Assembly (NCBI GenBank): GCA_009924135.1
Contig: RFSE01000035.1
Coordinates: forward strand, 1-41,417
Direction of reading: 5' to 3'
Source of the DNA: Pseudomonadota bacterium
GTDB taxonomy: Bacteria; Verrucomicrobiota; Verrucomicrobiia; Limisphaerales; SXTU01
DNA: 41,417 nt
The position numbers and the translations under genes are program-made. Under the pieces are notes generated by a model. It made no database searches, was not told the origin of the DNA, and worked only from the letters and a program-made list of their open reading frames with translations. Shown here one piece after another: positions 32,279-41,319 of this stretch. Within the stretch, counting starts at the first letter, position 1, and the number at the start of each line of letters is the position of its first letter.

Positions 32279-34486
32279 ATGCTATTGCTTGCGCCCAGAT
32301 CATCCGTGCGGCTGGCGCTGTTCGCTTGCCTCGTCGCGACGGGCCTGGCGGCGGCTCCGGCGGCGCGCGAGTTTGCCATCACCGCCGCCGACCGGGCGCA
32401 CTGGGCGTTTCAGCCGGTGCAGCGTCCGGCGGTTCCGGAACTTCGCAATCCGCGATCAACAATTCGCAATCCCATCGACGCCTTCCTGCTCGCGAAGTTG
32501 AATGCCGCCGGGCTGGCCTTTTCTCCGCCCGCCACGAAGGAGGCCCAGTTGCGCCGTGTGTCGTTGGATTTGACGGGCCTGCCGCCCTCGCCCGGCGAAC
32601 GGGAGGCGTTCCTGGCCGATGCCTCGCCTGACGCCTGGACGAAGGTCGTAGACCGGCTGCTCGCGTCGCCGCACTACGGCGAGCGCTGGGGGCGGCATTG
32701 GCTGGACCTCGCGCGCTACGCGGACACGGAGGGCTTCGAGCATGACCTGACGCGGCCGAACGCCTGGCGCTACCGCGACTACGTGGTGCGCGCGTTCAAC
32801 GCGGACAAGCCCTACGACCGCTTCGTGCGCGAGCAGATTGCCGGGGATGAACTCTGGCCCGCCGATCCCGACGCACTCATCGCCACGGGCTTCAACCTCA
32901 TCGGGCCGGACATGACGGACAGCTCGGACCAGATGCAGCGGCGGCTCAACACGCTCAACGACATGACGGACGCGACGGCGTCGGTCTTCCTCGGGCAGAC
33001 CTTCGGCTGCGCGCGGTGTCACGACCACAAGTTCGAGCCGGTGGCGCAACGTGATTACTTCGCGTTGCAGGCGTTCTTCATGCCGGCGGCCTTCAAGCGC
33101 GAGACGCCGGTGCCGACCCGCGAGGAACGCGCCGCGCAGGAGCGGGCGCTGGCCGAGTATCAGACCCAGCCCGCCGTGCGCGAACTCGTCGCGCTCGAAG
33201 CGCCGTATCGCGAGAAGCTGCGGGCCGCGAAGCTCGCCAAGCAACCGCCCGAAGTCCGCGAAGCACACAACACCCCGCCGGAGCGACGCACCGCCGCGCA
33301 GGAAAACCTGGCGTTCGAGACCGCCGCCGCCGTGACCGTGGCGGACAAGGACGTGCTCGCCGCCCTGAGCAGCGCCGACCGCGAGCGGCGGAAGGAACTG
33401 GCCGGGGTCGCGAAGCAGTTTGCCGCGCCGCCGGGCTTGCCGACCGCGTTGACGCTGGTCACGAGCAACGCGGTGCCCGCGGCGGCGCACATCCTGAATC
33501 GCGGCGACTACAACCAGCCCCGCGACCTGGTGCCGGCCGGTTTTCCACAGGTGATCGGGGCTTTCCAGTTGACGCCGGACCCGGCGGCCAGTCCGCGCGC
33601 ACGGCTCGCCGGCTGGGTGGCCAGCGCGGAGAACCCGCTCACCGCGCGCGTCCTGGTCAACCGCGTGTGGCAGCATCATTTCGGTCGCGGCCTCGTGGCG
33701 ACGCCGAGCGAGTTTGGCACGCACGGCGCGAAGCCGAGTCACCCGGAGCTGCTGGACTGGCTCGCGAGCGAGTTCGTCGCCGGCGGCTGGAGTTTGAAAA
33801 AGCTGCACCGCTTGATGGTGACGAGCGAGGCGTACCGGCAGAGTTCCAGTGTTCGGTATTCAGTGGTCAGTGGTCAGTCACCGAAGGCCCCGTCTGCTCT
33901 ACTGAACACCGAATACTCCAAAGCTATCGCCACTGACCCGGCGAACCTGCTCCTCTGGCACATGAACCGCCTGCGTCTCGAGGGCGAAGTCATTCGCGAC
34001 AGCTTGCTGGCGGTGAGCGGACGGTTGAATCCGAAGCCGGGCGGGCCGGGCGTTTTTCCGCCGGTGCCGGCCGAGGCCATCAAGGGTGCGAAGGGCTGGA
34101 ATGTGTCCGCCGACCCGCGTGAGCACGAGCGGCGGAGCCTGTACATCTTCGCCAAACGCAATCTGCGCTTCCCGTTTCTCGAAGTGTTTGACGCGCCGGA
34201 CAGCAATCTGACCTGTCCGGAGCGCGGACGCAGCACCACGGCCCCGCAGTCGCTCACGCTGCTCAACGCCGAGGAAGTGCTGACCGCCAGCCGCGTCGTC
34301 GCCGCCCGGCTGGAGCGCGAGGCGAAGGAGCCGCGGGAGCGCGTGACGCTGGCGTACCGGCTTATCCTGGGCCGGGACCCGACCGCACGGGAGCAGGAGG
34401 TGGCCGCGCAGTTCCTCGCGCCATCGCCGCTGACCGAGTTGTGCCGGGCGCTGTTCAACTTGAACGAGTTTGTGTATGCCTACTGA
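32279..34486 (+). CDS. DUF1549/DUF1553 protein (planctomycete/verrucomicrobial surface enzyme family)
   Basis: The 735-residue exported protein has a signal peptide (LALFACLVATGLAAAPA), a DUF1549 domain (RRVSLDLTGLPPSPGEREAF, SPHYGERWGRHWLDLARYAD, and a C-x2-C-H motif, GCARCHDHKFEPV) and a DUF1553 domain (ENPLTARVLVNRVWQHHFGR GLV, then WLASEFVAGGWSLKKLHRLM). Two segments are foreign to the family: residues 55-65 (LRNPRSTIRNP) and ~523-547 (SVRYSVVSGQSPKAPSALLN). They are translations of dispersed repeats (families D and B). The family occurs with DUF1501 in one operon, as here, and is linked to polysaccharide or sulfated-glycan breakdown; biochemical activity is unproven. Confidence 0.92.
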   Translation: MLLLAPRSSVRLALFACLVATGLAAAPAAREFAITAADRAHWAFQPVQRPAVPELRNPRSTIRNPIDAFLLAKLNAAGLAFSPPATKEAQLRRVSLDLTGLPPSPGEREAFLADASPDAWTKVVDRLLASPHYGERWGRHWLDLARYADTEGFEHDLTRPNAWRYRDYVVRAFNADKPYDRFVREQIAGDELWPADPDALIATGFNLIGPDMTDSSDQMQRRLNTLNDMTDATASVFLGQTFGCARCHDHKFEPVAQRDYFALQAFFMPAAFKRETPVPTREERAAQERALAEYQTQPAVRELVALEAPYREKLRAAKLAKQPPEVREAHNTPPERRTAAQENLAFETAAAVTVADKDVLAALSSADRERRKELAGVAKQFAAPPGLPTALTLVTSNAVPAAAHILNRGDYNQPRDLVPAGFPQVIGAFQLTPDPAASPRARLAGWVASAENPLTARVLVNRVWQHHFGRGLVATPSEFGTHGAKPSHPELLDWLASEFVAGGWSLKKLHRLMVTSEAYRQSSSVRYSVVSGQSPKAPSALLNTEYSKAIATDPANLLLWHMNRLRLEGEVIRDSLLAVSGRLNPKPGGPGVFPPVPAEAIKGAKGWNVSADPREHERRSLYIFAKRNLRFPFLEVFDAPDSNLTCPERGRSTTAPQSLTLLNAEEVLTASRVVAARLEREAKEPRERVTLAYRLILGRDPTAREQEVAAQFLAPSPLTELCRALFNLNEFVYAY
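32442..32473. repeat. Family D repeat (TTCGCAATCC type) inside the DUF1549 gene
   Basis: ttcgcaatccgcgatcaaca attcgcaatcc is a tandem-like copy of the 'cgcaatcc' phrase, in frame, encoding LRNPRSTIRNP at the point where the family normally has a short variable linker. Confidence 0.65.
33847..33918. repeat. Family B repeat inside the DUF1549/DUF1553 gene
   Basis: cagtgttcggtattcagtgg tcagtggtcagtca is followed, after ~22 bases, by the complementary ctgaacaccgaatactcc. It closely matches the intergenic copies at 17477-17544 and 20255-20340 but is in frame and adds about 24 residues to the DUF1553 domain. Confidence 0.85.
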
Positions 34487-35951
34487 CATGGCAACGCCCT
34501 GCCCCGGTCCCAACGCGCCCGGCGCGCGACTGACGTCGCGCCGCCGGTTCCTCGAACGCGCGGGCGGCGGCCTGGGAATGGTCGCGCTGGCCTCGCTGTT
34601 GAAGCCGGACAACTTGCTTGCGGATGAGCTTGCGCCACACGAAACCCGGACCACGAACCCCCTCGCCCCGCAGGCCACGCACTTCGCGCCGCGCGCCAAA
34701 CGGGTCATTTTCCTGTTCATGTCCGGCGGGCCGAGTCATGTGGATTTGTACGAGCCCAAGCCGGAACTGGTACGGCTGGCGGGGCAGCCGATTCCCGAAT
34801 CGTTCGGCAGCTTCAAGACACGCCGCAACGTGGCGAAGAACAAACTGCTGCCCTCGCTGCGGCCTTATCGCGCTCACGGGCAGTGCGGCATGGAGATTTC
34901 CGACTGGCTGCCGCAGATCGCGTCGTGCGCGGACGACCTCTGCCTGTTACGCGGCTGCCACGGCGACAGCGTCACGCACCCGGAATCGGTGTACATGATG
35001 AACACCGGCTCCATTCTCATGGGCAAGCCGAGCCTCGGCGCCTGGGCGGCATATGGGCTCGGCACGGAGAACCAGAACATGCCGGCCTTCGTGGTGATGC
35101 CTGATCCGGCCGGCTGGGTGAAGGGCGGCGCTCCCGCGTGGGGAAACGGGTTTTTGCCCGCCACGTATCAGGGCACGGTCCTGCGCGGCGGAGCCTCACC
35201 GATCCTGCACTTGAACACGCCGAACGGCATCAGCGCCGGACAGCAGCAGGCCACTGTCGGGCTCATCAACCAGTTGAACCGCGAAGGCTTGGGGCCAAAC
35301 GAACCGGACTCGGAACTGGCCGCACGCATTGCGAGTTACGAACTCGCCTTCCGCATGCAGAGCCACGCGCACGAAGTCGTGAACGTGAGCAGTGAGAGCG
35401 CGGCCACGCGGAAACTCTACGGGCTCGATCATCCCGTGACGGCGGAGTTTGGGCTGCGCTGCCTGCTGGCGCGGCGCATGGCGGAGCGCGGCGTGCGCTT
35501 CGTGCAGGTGTATTGCGGCGACACAAACGGCTGGGACGGCCATTCGAAGATGGATGAGAACCATTCACGGCTCTGCGCGCAGAGTGACGGACCCGTCGCC
35601 GGCCTGCTCAAGGATTTGAAGTCCCGGGGCATGCTCGATGACACGCTCGTCGTGTGGGGCGGTGAGTTTGGCCGGATGCCCATGAGCGAGGGTCCGGACG
35701 GGCGAGATCACAACCCGCACGGTTTCGCGATGTGGCTGGCCGGGGGTGGCGTGAAAGGCGGCACGGTCATTGGCGCGACCGACGAAGTGGGCCTGCGGGC
35801 TGCCGTGGACAAGACGCACGTGCACGACGTCCACGCGACGATCCTGCATCTGATGGGCTTCGACCACGAGCGGTTGACGTTCCGCCATGGCGGCCGCGAC
35901 GAGCGGCTCACGGACGTGGCGGGAAAAGTGATTGCGCGGGCGCTGGCGTGA
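34476..35951 (+). CDS. DUF1501 protein, Tat-exported
   Basis: The ~491-residue product has a twin-arginine signal (TSRRRFLERAGGGLGMVALA) and the DUF1501 alkaline-phosphatase/sulfatase-like fold motifs: KRVIFLFMSGGPSHVDLYEP, YMMNTGSILMGKPSLGAW, VYCGDTNGWDGHSKMDENHS and VVWGGEFGRMPMSEGPDGRD HNPHGFAMW. Metal-binding Asp/His residues of the family are visible in the DTNGWDGH and DGRDHNPHG stretches. The start is uncertain: ATG 34476 (overlapping the upstream gene's stop by 11 bases) or ATG 34488 (2 bases after it). It forms an operon with the DUF1549 gene and is probably co-translated. Confidence 0.92.
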   Translation: MPTDMATPCPGPNAPGARLTSRRRFLERAGGGLGMVALASLLKPDNLLADELAPHETRTTNPLAPQATHFAPRAKRVIFLFMSGGPSHVDLYEPKPELVRLAGQPIPESFGSFKTRRNVAKNKLLPSLRPYRAHGQCGMEISDWLPQIASCADDLCLLRGCHGDSVTHPESVYMMNTGSILMGKPSLGAWAAYGLGTENQNMPAFVVMPDPAGWVKGGAPAWGNGFLPATYQGTVLRGGASPILHLNTPNGISAGQQQATVGLINQLNREGLGPNEPDSELAARIASYELAFRMQSHAHEVVNVSSESAATRKLYGLDHPVTAEFGLRCLLARRMAERGVRFVQVYCGDTNGWDGHSKMDENHSRLCAQSDGPVAGLLKDLKSRGMLDDTLVVWGGEFGRMPMSEGPDGRDHNPHGFAMWLAGGGVKGGTVIGATDEVGLRAAVDKTHVHDVHATILHLMGFDHERLTFRHGGRDERLTDVAGKVIARALA

Positions 35952-36243
35952 CGCGGCAACCGCCGCCAGGCGATTCATCCTAAAAGCCGCAGTTCAACCA
36001 CGGATGGACACAGATGGGCAGGGCGAATGATGCCAGTTATACCAATTACTGGAATGCTCTGATCGAATTCCCGCTGTGAACCAAGGAACGACTTCTCCCT
36101 CACCATGAACCGGTGCCGGGTTCCTGGTTCCAATGCGCGGTTTTCGGACCGTGGTGGCTCCCCATGAACCGAGGTTTTGGCAGGAAAATTGGGAGGACAA
36201 ATCTTCCTGCCCTAAATCCAGCTCGTCCGCCGCCGCCCGGCCA

Positions 36244-36348
36244 TGTACCGCAGGCGTCCTCGCCTGCGAGTTCGAGCGGCGTCTCGCGCGCGCACGAACT
36301 CGGGGCGGGACGCCCCGGTCACTCGCAGGCGAGGACGCCTGCGGTACA
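36244..36348. repeat. Perfect 27-bp inverted repeat with an inner hairpin
   Basis: Arms 36244-36270 (tgtaccgcaggcgtcctcgc ctgcgag) and 36322-36348 are exact reverse complements, 51 bases apart. The interior has its own cgcgcgcgc/gggcgggacgcccc pairing. It lies in a 634-bp gene-free region (35952-36585), the rest of which shows only dispersed phrases such as accacggatggacacagatg (35998-36017) and a typical promoter-less stretch. Confidence 0.85.
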
Positions 36349-36585
36349 ACGCATCCGGCGGCGGTGCGCCGGGTTTGTTTTTGCCCTTTTACTTTTGCCT
36401 TTTGCCTTGCCGACGGCACAACTGCCCCAGTGTTAAAATCGTTGGCCCCACGCGCGCCATGGTTGGCGTCGGGGAGGTCGTTAATCCCCGCACACTCCCC
36501 CGGACATCGGCGGTCCCGGTGAATAACTTTTCCCAACTTTGTCGCTTGGTCCACGGGCGCACCGGGCTACGCTGGCGGATGCCAG

Positions 36586-37938
36586 ATGAACCGGCTCAAC
36601 CGCATCCTGCACGTGGACGGCGACAGTTTCTTCGCCAGTTGCGAAATCGCACTGGAGCCGAAACTGGCGGGCCGGCCCGTTTGGGTGGGCGGCGGACGGC
36701 GCGGGGATGGGATCGTCATCGCGGCCAACCGGCTGGCGAAGAAGTTCGGCATCGAGACGGGCATGGCGTGCTTCGAGGCGAAGCGGCGCTGCCCCCAGGG
36801 CGTGCTGTGCAAGCCCCATTACGACGAATACCGGCGGCTCTCCAGCGAGATGTTCCACATCCTGGAGCAGTATTCGCCCACGCTGGTGCCGGTCTCGATT
36901 GACGAGGGCTTCCTCGATCTGACCTCGATGGACCAGCACGTCTGGCGCGACACGACACCGCTGGCTTACCTGCGCGCCATCGGCGAACGCATCCAGCGCG
37001 AGGTGAAGCTCCCGGTGTCCGGCGGCCTGGCCAACTCCGCCAAGCTCGCCAAGCTCGCCACGGACGCGGGCAAGCCCGGCTTCCTCGAAGTCCCGCCCGG
37101 CACGGAAAAGGAGTTTCTCCGGAACCGGCCCGTGCGCGAGATGTCGGGCATCGCCAAGCGCCGCGAGCACGCCCTCTCCGCGCTGGGGGCAAAGACTTTT
37201 GGCGATGTGGCGGCCCTGCCGTCCATGCTCCTCAAGCAAAAATTCGGCATCTGGGGCCAGCAGCTCTGGCTGTTTGCCAATGGCCAGTGGCACGAACCGC
37301 TCCTGCTCGAAGTCAAGGACCGCACGACGATCTCCAGCAGCACCACCCTGCCCTACGATGAAACGGAGTACGACGCCGCGCTCATGTTCACGCTCAGCGA
37401 GGCAACCCGGCTGGTCGGCCAGCTCCGGCGCGAGCAGCTTCAGGCGCGCGAGCTGGGGTTGACGATCCGGTTCAACGACTTCACCGAGACCGGCGGCACC
37501 CACCGCTTCCAGCATCCGCAGTTTCAGAACTCGGTCATCAACCGCGTCGTGGAGGACCTGTTCCGCGACCTGATGAGCCGCGAATGGAAGCCGGTGCGGC
37601 AGATCCGCCTCGCCTTCTGGAATCTCGCCCGGCTGGACACGCAGCCCACCCTCTGGGGCACCACGCACGCCGAGCGTTGGGGCGCGTTGGACGAGGTCGC
37701 GCACCGGCTCAACTCGCAGTTCGGCCAGCCGGACAAGCCCGCCCTGATGACCGGCGCGCAACTGGCCCTGCGCCAACTGGACGACTCGCACAAGCAGCCC
37801 AAGGCGAAGTGCCCGTTCGTACCGCAGCGCGAGATGGTCAAGAAGCTCTGGGGCACCGATGCCGACCCGCTGGCGCACAAAGGCACCTGGGAGAAACAGC
37901 TCGGGAAAGTCAGCCGGCAGTCCGGGTTCCCGCGTTGA
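36586..37938 (+). CDS. dinB: Y-family DNA polymerase (DinB/Pol IV-like)
   Basis: The 450-residue translesion polymerase has motif I HVDGDSFFASCE (D11 metal ligand, F16 steric gate), SIDEGFLDLT (D106 and E107) and the thumb region VSGGLANSAKLAKLATDAGKPG. The C-terminal little-finger domain is present, followed by a basic Lys/Arg-containing tail. Residues differ from the commonest HVDMDAFFAS and SIDEAFLD forms, but catalytic acids are intact. Length exceeds the ~350 of E. coli Pol IV by about 100 residues at the C-terminus, which includes LDDSHKQPKAKCPFVPQREM. A 634-bp repeat-rich gap precedes it. The gene is probably single; no LexA box was identified. Confidence 0.9.
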   Translation: MNRLNRILHVDGDSFFASCEIALEPKLAGRPVWVGGGRRGDGIVIAANRLAKKFGIETGMACFEAKRRCPQGVLCKPHYDEYRRLSSEMFHILEQYSPTLVPVSIDEGFLDLTSMDQHVWRDTTPLAYLRAIGERIQREVKLPVSGGLANSAKLAKLATDAGKPGFLEVPPGTEKEFLRNRPVREMSGIAKRREHALSALGAKTFGDVAALPSMLLKQKFGIWGQQLWLFANGQWHEPLLLEVKDRTTISSSTTLPYDETEYDAALMFTLSEATRLVGQLRREQLQARELGLTIRFNDFTETGGTHRFQHPQFQNSVINRVVEDLFRDLMSREWKPVRQIRLAFWNLARLDTQPTLWGTTHAERWGALDEVAHRLNSQFGQPDKPALMTGAQLALRQLDDSHKQPKAKCPFVPQREMVKKLWGTDADPLAHKGTWEKQLGKVSRQSGFPR

Positions 37939-38402
37939 AGCCGGAATTGCGCCGGCTATTAAACCAAGCTTAACAACGCCCGGACTTATTAAACGATGAG
38001 GCCGTTTCGTTTTTTAATAGCGGTCCACGAAGCGGACTGCTGCGTTGTTGAGGGGTCGGGCATCAATTTCTGATGCAATTAGCTTGATCGCAGGTTGTTA
38101 CATGGTTTTACAGGGCCAACTTTTCACACATATTGCCCACCTTCAACCCAAATTCCCAAGGGAAAACCGCAGATGACGCGGATGGCGCGGATCAAGAATC
38201 GGTTGCGCAAGCTCGCTACCGATTGGATTGGTATCTCATCGGAGTTCTGGAAAGCCCTTCCCATCCGCGTCATCTGCGAAATCCGCGGTTTCAACTCCGG
38301 AGTTCGGGTTCAACGGAGTGAAAGCCGGGAACGTCACCGCATACCGGTTGGAGCACGGGTTGGCACCAAGGCAGCACAGTGCCTGCATTTGCCAGTAAAG
38401 AC
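37939..38402. other. 464-bp gene-free region with hairpins and a dispersed inverted repeat
   Basis: A GCCGG/CCGGC hairpin (37939-37957 area) and TAGCGGTCC-n-GGACTGCT (38021-38044 area) follow dinB and could stop transcription, although T-runs are weak (gtttttt at 38009-38015). Further right, aaccgcagatgacgcggatgg (38165-38185) and ccatccgcgtcatctgcg (38261-38278) form an 18-bp inverted repeat of a dispersed family that recurs near 41224. Confidence 0.5.
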
Positions 38403-38479
38403 TGGCGGGAGCGACGGGGCTCGAACCCGCAACCTCTGCCGTGACAGGGCAGCGCTCTAACCAATTGAGCTACGCCCCC
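38403..38479 (-). tRNA. tRNA-Asp (anticodon GTC)
   Basis: The minus-strand 77-base sequence folds as a tRNA. Its acceptor stem is GGGGGCG/CGCTCCC (one G-T pair), with D arm AGCTCAATTGGTTAGAGC, anticodon stem CTGCC/GGCAG with loop CTGTCAC (anticodon GTC, Asp), and T arm GCGGGTTCGAGCCCCGT. Discriminator G and an encoded CCA (38403-38405) are present. Confidence 0.95.
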
Positions 38480-38589
38480 GCTAAGGGGGGCGACAAAGTA
38501 GAAAACTGCCCCCGGCACGTCAACTGCTGATTTGAAAAAGTGAATTATTCTGTCGCGGACTGGTTTTGGGCAGCAGCTTGCCACTGCTC

Positions 38590-38726
38590 CCGGAGCGCGG
38601 CTGTGTCCCGCTCGGCGCGGGATCAGCCGCAGCAACGTCAGAATGCCGAACGGGGACGGAATGCCGCAACGCCTCCGGCCAGGCGCACCCGCTGCGGCTG
38701 ATCTCCGCGACACAGCCGCGCTCCGG
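38590..38726. repeat. Imperfect inverted repeat between tRNA-Asp and the FG-GAP gene
   Basis: ccggagcgcggctgtgtc (38590-38607) pairs exactly with gacacagccgcgctccgg (38709-38726), and gatcagccgcagc (38621-38633) with gctgcggctgatc (38691-38703). The element is ~137 bp and fills a good part of the 355-base gap. It looks like a mobile or structural dispersed repeat; nothing coding is supported. Confidence 0.88.
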
Positions 38727-38834
38727 AAGATTTCGTCCCTCGGGCGCAGTGTCGAGATGCGCCCGGTGGTTCTGGGAAGCTCTCAATAAAGCTCGCCGCC
38801 CCGGCCGCACCAATTAAGCTGTTCCCCGCCCGTG

Positions 38835-41156
38835 ATGAAAACGCCTCCTTCTTTTCTCCGCCTGCTCGCCGGCTGCGTTTTGACCGCCTGCACCGCCTTC
38901 GCCGCGACCACCAACTCCCCCGCCCGCCGCTTCGGCTTCGTCGGGCCGGAGGTCTTCCCGGTGGACTACCAGATCACGCATCTGCACGCGGCGGACTTCG
39001 ATGGCGACGGCTTGAAGGACTTGCTGGTCGTCAACAACGCGCGGTCGAAGATCACGATCCTCTACAACCGCACGGGCAAGCCGCCCGAACCCAAGTCCGC
39101 GCTGCTCAACACCCGGCGCGACGTGAACGAGCTGCCGCCTGATGCCCGGTTCCGCATCGACTCCATCGCCTCCGAAAAACGCATCACCGCCCTGACGGTT
39201 GCGGACCTGAACGGCGACGGCCGGCCGGACCTCGCCTATTACGGCGAGCCGAAGGAATTGCTCATCCAGCTCAACCTCGGCAAGGGCCAGTGGGCCGCGC
39301 CGCGCCGCATCGCGATCGATGACGCGCAGCTCACCCAGAACGCGCTCGTCACCGGCGATCTCAACGGCGACAAGCTGACCGACCTCATCGTCCTGGCCGA
39401 GACGCACGTCTGGGTGCTCTACCAGAAGCCCGACCACACGTTTGCCGAGCCGGAGAAGATCCCCTTCACCGGCAACGTGAAGGCCGTGCAGGTGCTCGAC
39501 ATCGACGGTGACGGGCGCGACGACCTGCTGCTCGTGAACTGGGAGGACAAGAATCCGTTCCGCATCCGGCTGCAAAATTCCGCCGGCCGGCTGGGCCCCG
39601 AAATCCACTTCCCATTCCCGCAGATCCGCTCCTTCTGGGCGGAAGACCTCGATGGCGACCGCAAGATGGAGTTGCTCACCATCGCGTTGCAATCCGGCCG
39701 CGCGCAGGTTTCCAATTTCATTCAGAAGCCCGCCGAGCCGTTCGTTGGCGCGCTCAAGCAGGGCCAGTTGCAGGTCCTGCCGTTGAACCGTTCGGACAAG
39801 ACCCGGCGCGGCACCGTCTGGGCGGATGTGAACGGCGACGGCCTCACGGACCTGCTCGTCGCCGAACCGGACAGCGGGCAGCTCAGCGTGTATCTCCAGC
39901 AGCCGGACGGCACGCTCGGCCCGGCCCGGAAGTTCCCCACGCTCACTGGCGTCACCGAACTCGCAGTCGCGGACTGGGAGGGCGACGGGCAAGCGAGCGT
40001 TTTCGTGTTAAGCGCGGATGAACGCCAGCTCGGCATCAGCAAGATCGAACCCAACGGGCGCATCGGCTTTCCCAAGGCCTTGCCGCTCGAAGGCCGCCCG
40101 CTGGCCATGACCGTCGGTGCGCTCGGCGCGTCCGGCGCAAAGCCGACGCTCGCAGTCATCGTGGACGTGGACGGCAAGCGTTCGCTGGTCACGCAGCGGG
40201 CCGGTGCGCCTGCCCGCACGCAGAAGCTCGCCGAAACCTTCAAGTCCAACCCCAGCGCGCTCTTCATCCACGACGCCGATCAGGATGGCACGCCCGACCT
40301 CGTGGTGCTCACGCCCTACGAAAAGATCAAGGTGCTGCTCGGCGTGCCGGACAAGGACTTCATCGAGGTGGACGTGACTCCGCCCGGTGGCACCATGGAA
40401 CAGCCTTGGTTCAGCCTTGCGGACGTGGACGGCGACGGCAAGGCCGAGCTGCTCCTGCCGCAGAAGAATTTCCTCCGCGCGGTCGCCCTGCAACGCGACG
40501 GCAAGCCCGGCGACGCGAAGCCGACGGCGTCGTTCGTCGTGAAAGACCAGATCAACGGTGCGGCCAGCAACTCCCGGCTCGTCGGCGCGGCCTCGCTTGC
40601 GAACGGTGGCAAGTCCCCGTTCCTCTTCCTCCTGGACGCCGAGCGCAAGCAGCTCTCCGTGGCCGAGCGTGACGCCGCCGGCGTGTGGCAGATCGCCCGC
40701 AGCCTGCCGTTGCCGGTCGCTGACTTCACCGGCCTGCGGTCCGTGACGCTCGGCGGGAAGGAACCGAACGCGCTGGCCTTCCTCGGCCTGAACTCCGCCG
40801 CGTGGCTGCCCTTCACCGGCCAGGTCTGGGAAATCCGCGAGCTTGATGGCTACGAAACGCCGATCAAGGACGGCCGGCTCTCGGACGTGGTGGCTGGCGA
40901 TCTCAATCAGGACGGTCGCAAAGACCTTGTTTTCCTCGAAACCGCCCGCAATCACCTCGACATCGTAACCTTCGAAAAAGGCTCCAAGCTCGTCCCGGCC
41001 AACCGCTGGCAGGTCTTCGAGGAACGCACCTTCCGCAACCGCCGCAGCGACGGCCCCGAGCCGCGCGAGGCGGTCATCGCCGACGTGACCGGTGACGGCA
41101 AGAACGACCTCATCATCCTCGTCCACGACCGCATCCTGCTGTATCCGCAAGAATAG
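38835..41156 (+). CDS. FG-GAP/VCBS-repeat secreted protein
   Basis: The 773-residue protein (ATG 38835; a GTG one codon upstream is possible) has an N-terminal export signal (FLRLLAGCVLTACTAFAA) with a possible lipobox LAGC, so it may be a lipoprotein. At least eleven D-x-[DN]-x-[DG]-G calcium-binding loops recur every ~45-75 residues, for example ADFDGDGLKDLLVV, ADLNGDGRPDLAYYG, LDIDGDGRDDLLLVN, ADVNGDGLTDLLVAE, ADVDGDGKAELLLPQ, DLNQDGRKDLVFLE and ADVTGDGKNDLIILV. This is a beta-propeller made of FG-GAP repeats. It probably binds carbohydrate or other surface ligands. No enzymatic domain is seen. Confidence 0.92.
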   Translation: MKTPPSFLRLLAGCVLTACTAFAATTNSPARRFGFVGPEVFPVDYQITHLHAADFDGDGLKDLLVVNNARSKITILYNRTGKPPEPKSALLNTRRDVNELPPDARFRIDSIASEKRITALTVADLNGDGRPDLAYYGEPKELLIQLNLGKGQWAAPRRIAIDDAQLTQNALVTGDLNGDKLTDLIVLAETHVWVLYQKPDHTFAEPEKIPFTGNVKAVQVLDIDGDGRDDLLLVNWEDKNPFRIRLQNSAGRLGPEIHFPFPQIRSFWAEDLDGDRKMELLTIALQSGRAQVSNFIQKPAEPFVGALKQGQLQVLPLNRSDKTRRGTVWADVNGDGLTDLLVAEPDSGQLSVYLQQPDGTLGPARKFPTLTGVTELAVADWEGDGQASVFVLSADERQLGISKIEPNGRIGFPKALPLEGRPLAMTVGALGASGAKPTLAVIVDVDGKRSLVTQRAGAPARTQKLAETFKSNPSALFIHDADQDGTPDLVVLTPYEKIKVLLGVPDKDFIEVDVTPPGGTMEQPWFSLADVDGDGKAELLLPQKNFLRAVALQRDGKPGDAKPTASFVVKDQINGAASNSRLVGAASLANGGKSPFLFLLDAERKQLSVAERDAAGVWQIARSLPLPVADFTGLRSVTLGGKEPNALAFLGLNSAAWLPFTGQVWEIRELDGYETPIKDGRLSDVVAGDLNQDGRKDLVFLETARNHLDIVTFEKGSKLVPANRWQVFEERTFRNRRSDGPEPREAVIADVTGDGKNDLIILVHDRILLYPQE

Positions 41157-41162
41157 GCGGAA

Positions 41163-41177
41163 CGCCGGTCTCCGGCG
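41163..41177. terminator. Perfect hairpin after the FG-GAP gene, weak terminator candidate
   Basis: CGCCGG-TCT-CCGGCG begins 6 bases after the stop codon. There is no T-run, and a similar CCGGCG phrase repeats, so it may instead be a dispersed repeat ('aacgccggtctccggcgctc'). Confidence 0.35.
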
Positions 41178-41319
41178 CTCCGGCGGCGATGAGTTCGGGT
41201 TCAATTCCATCTCCGAGATTGAAACCGCAGATTTCGCGGATGGCACGGATGGAAAAGGCTTTCAGCGCTGCATTGGGGTACCAATCCCATGCCGGCAGCG
41301 AGCTTGCGCAACCGGTTCT

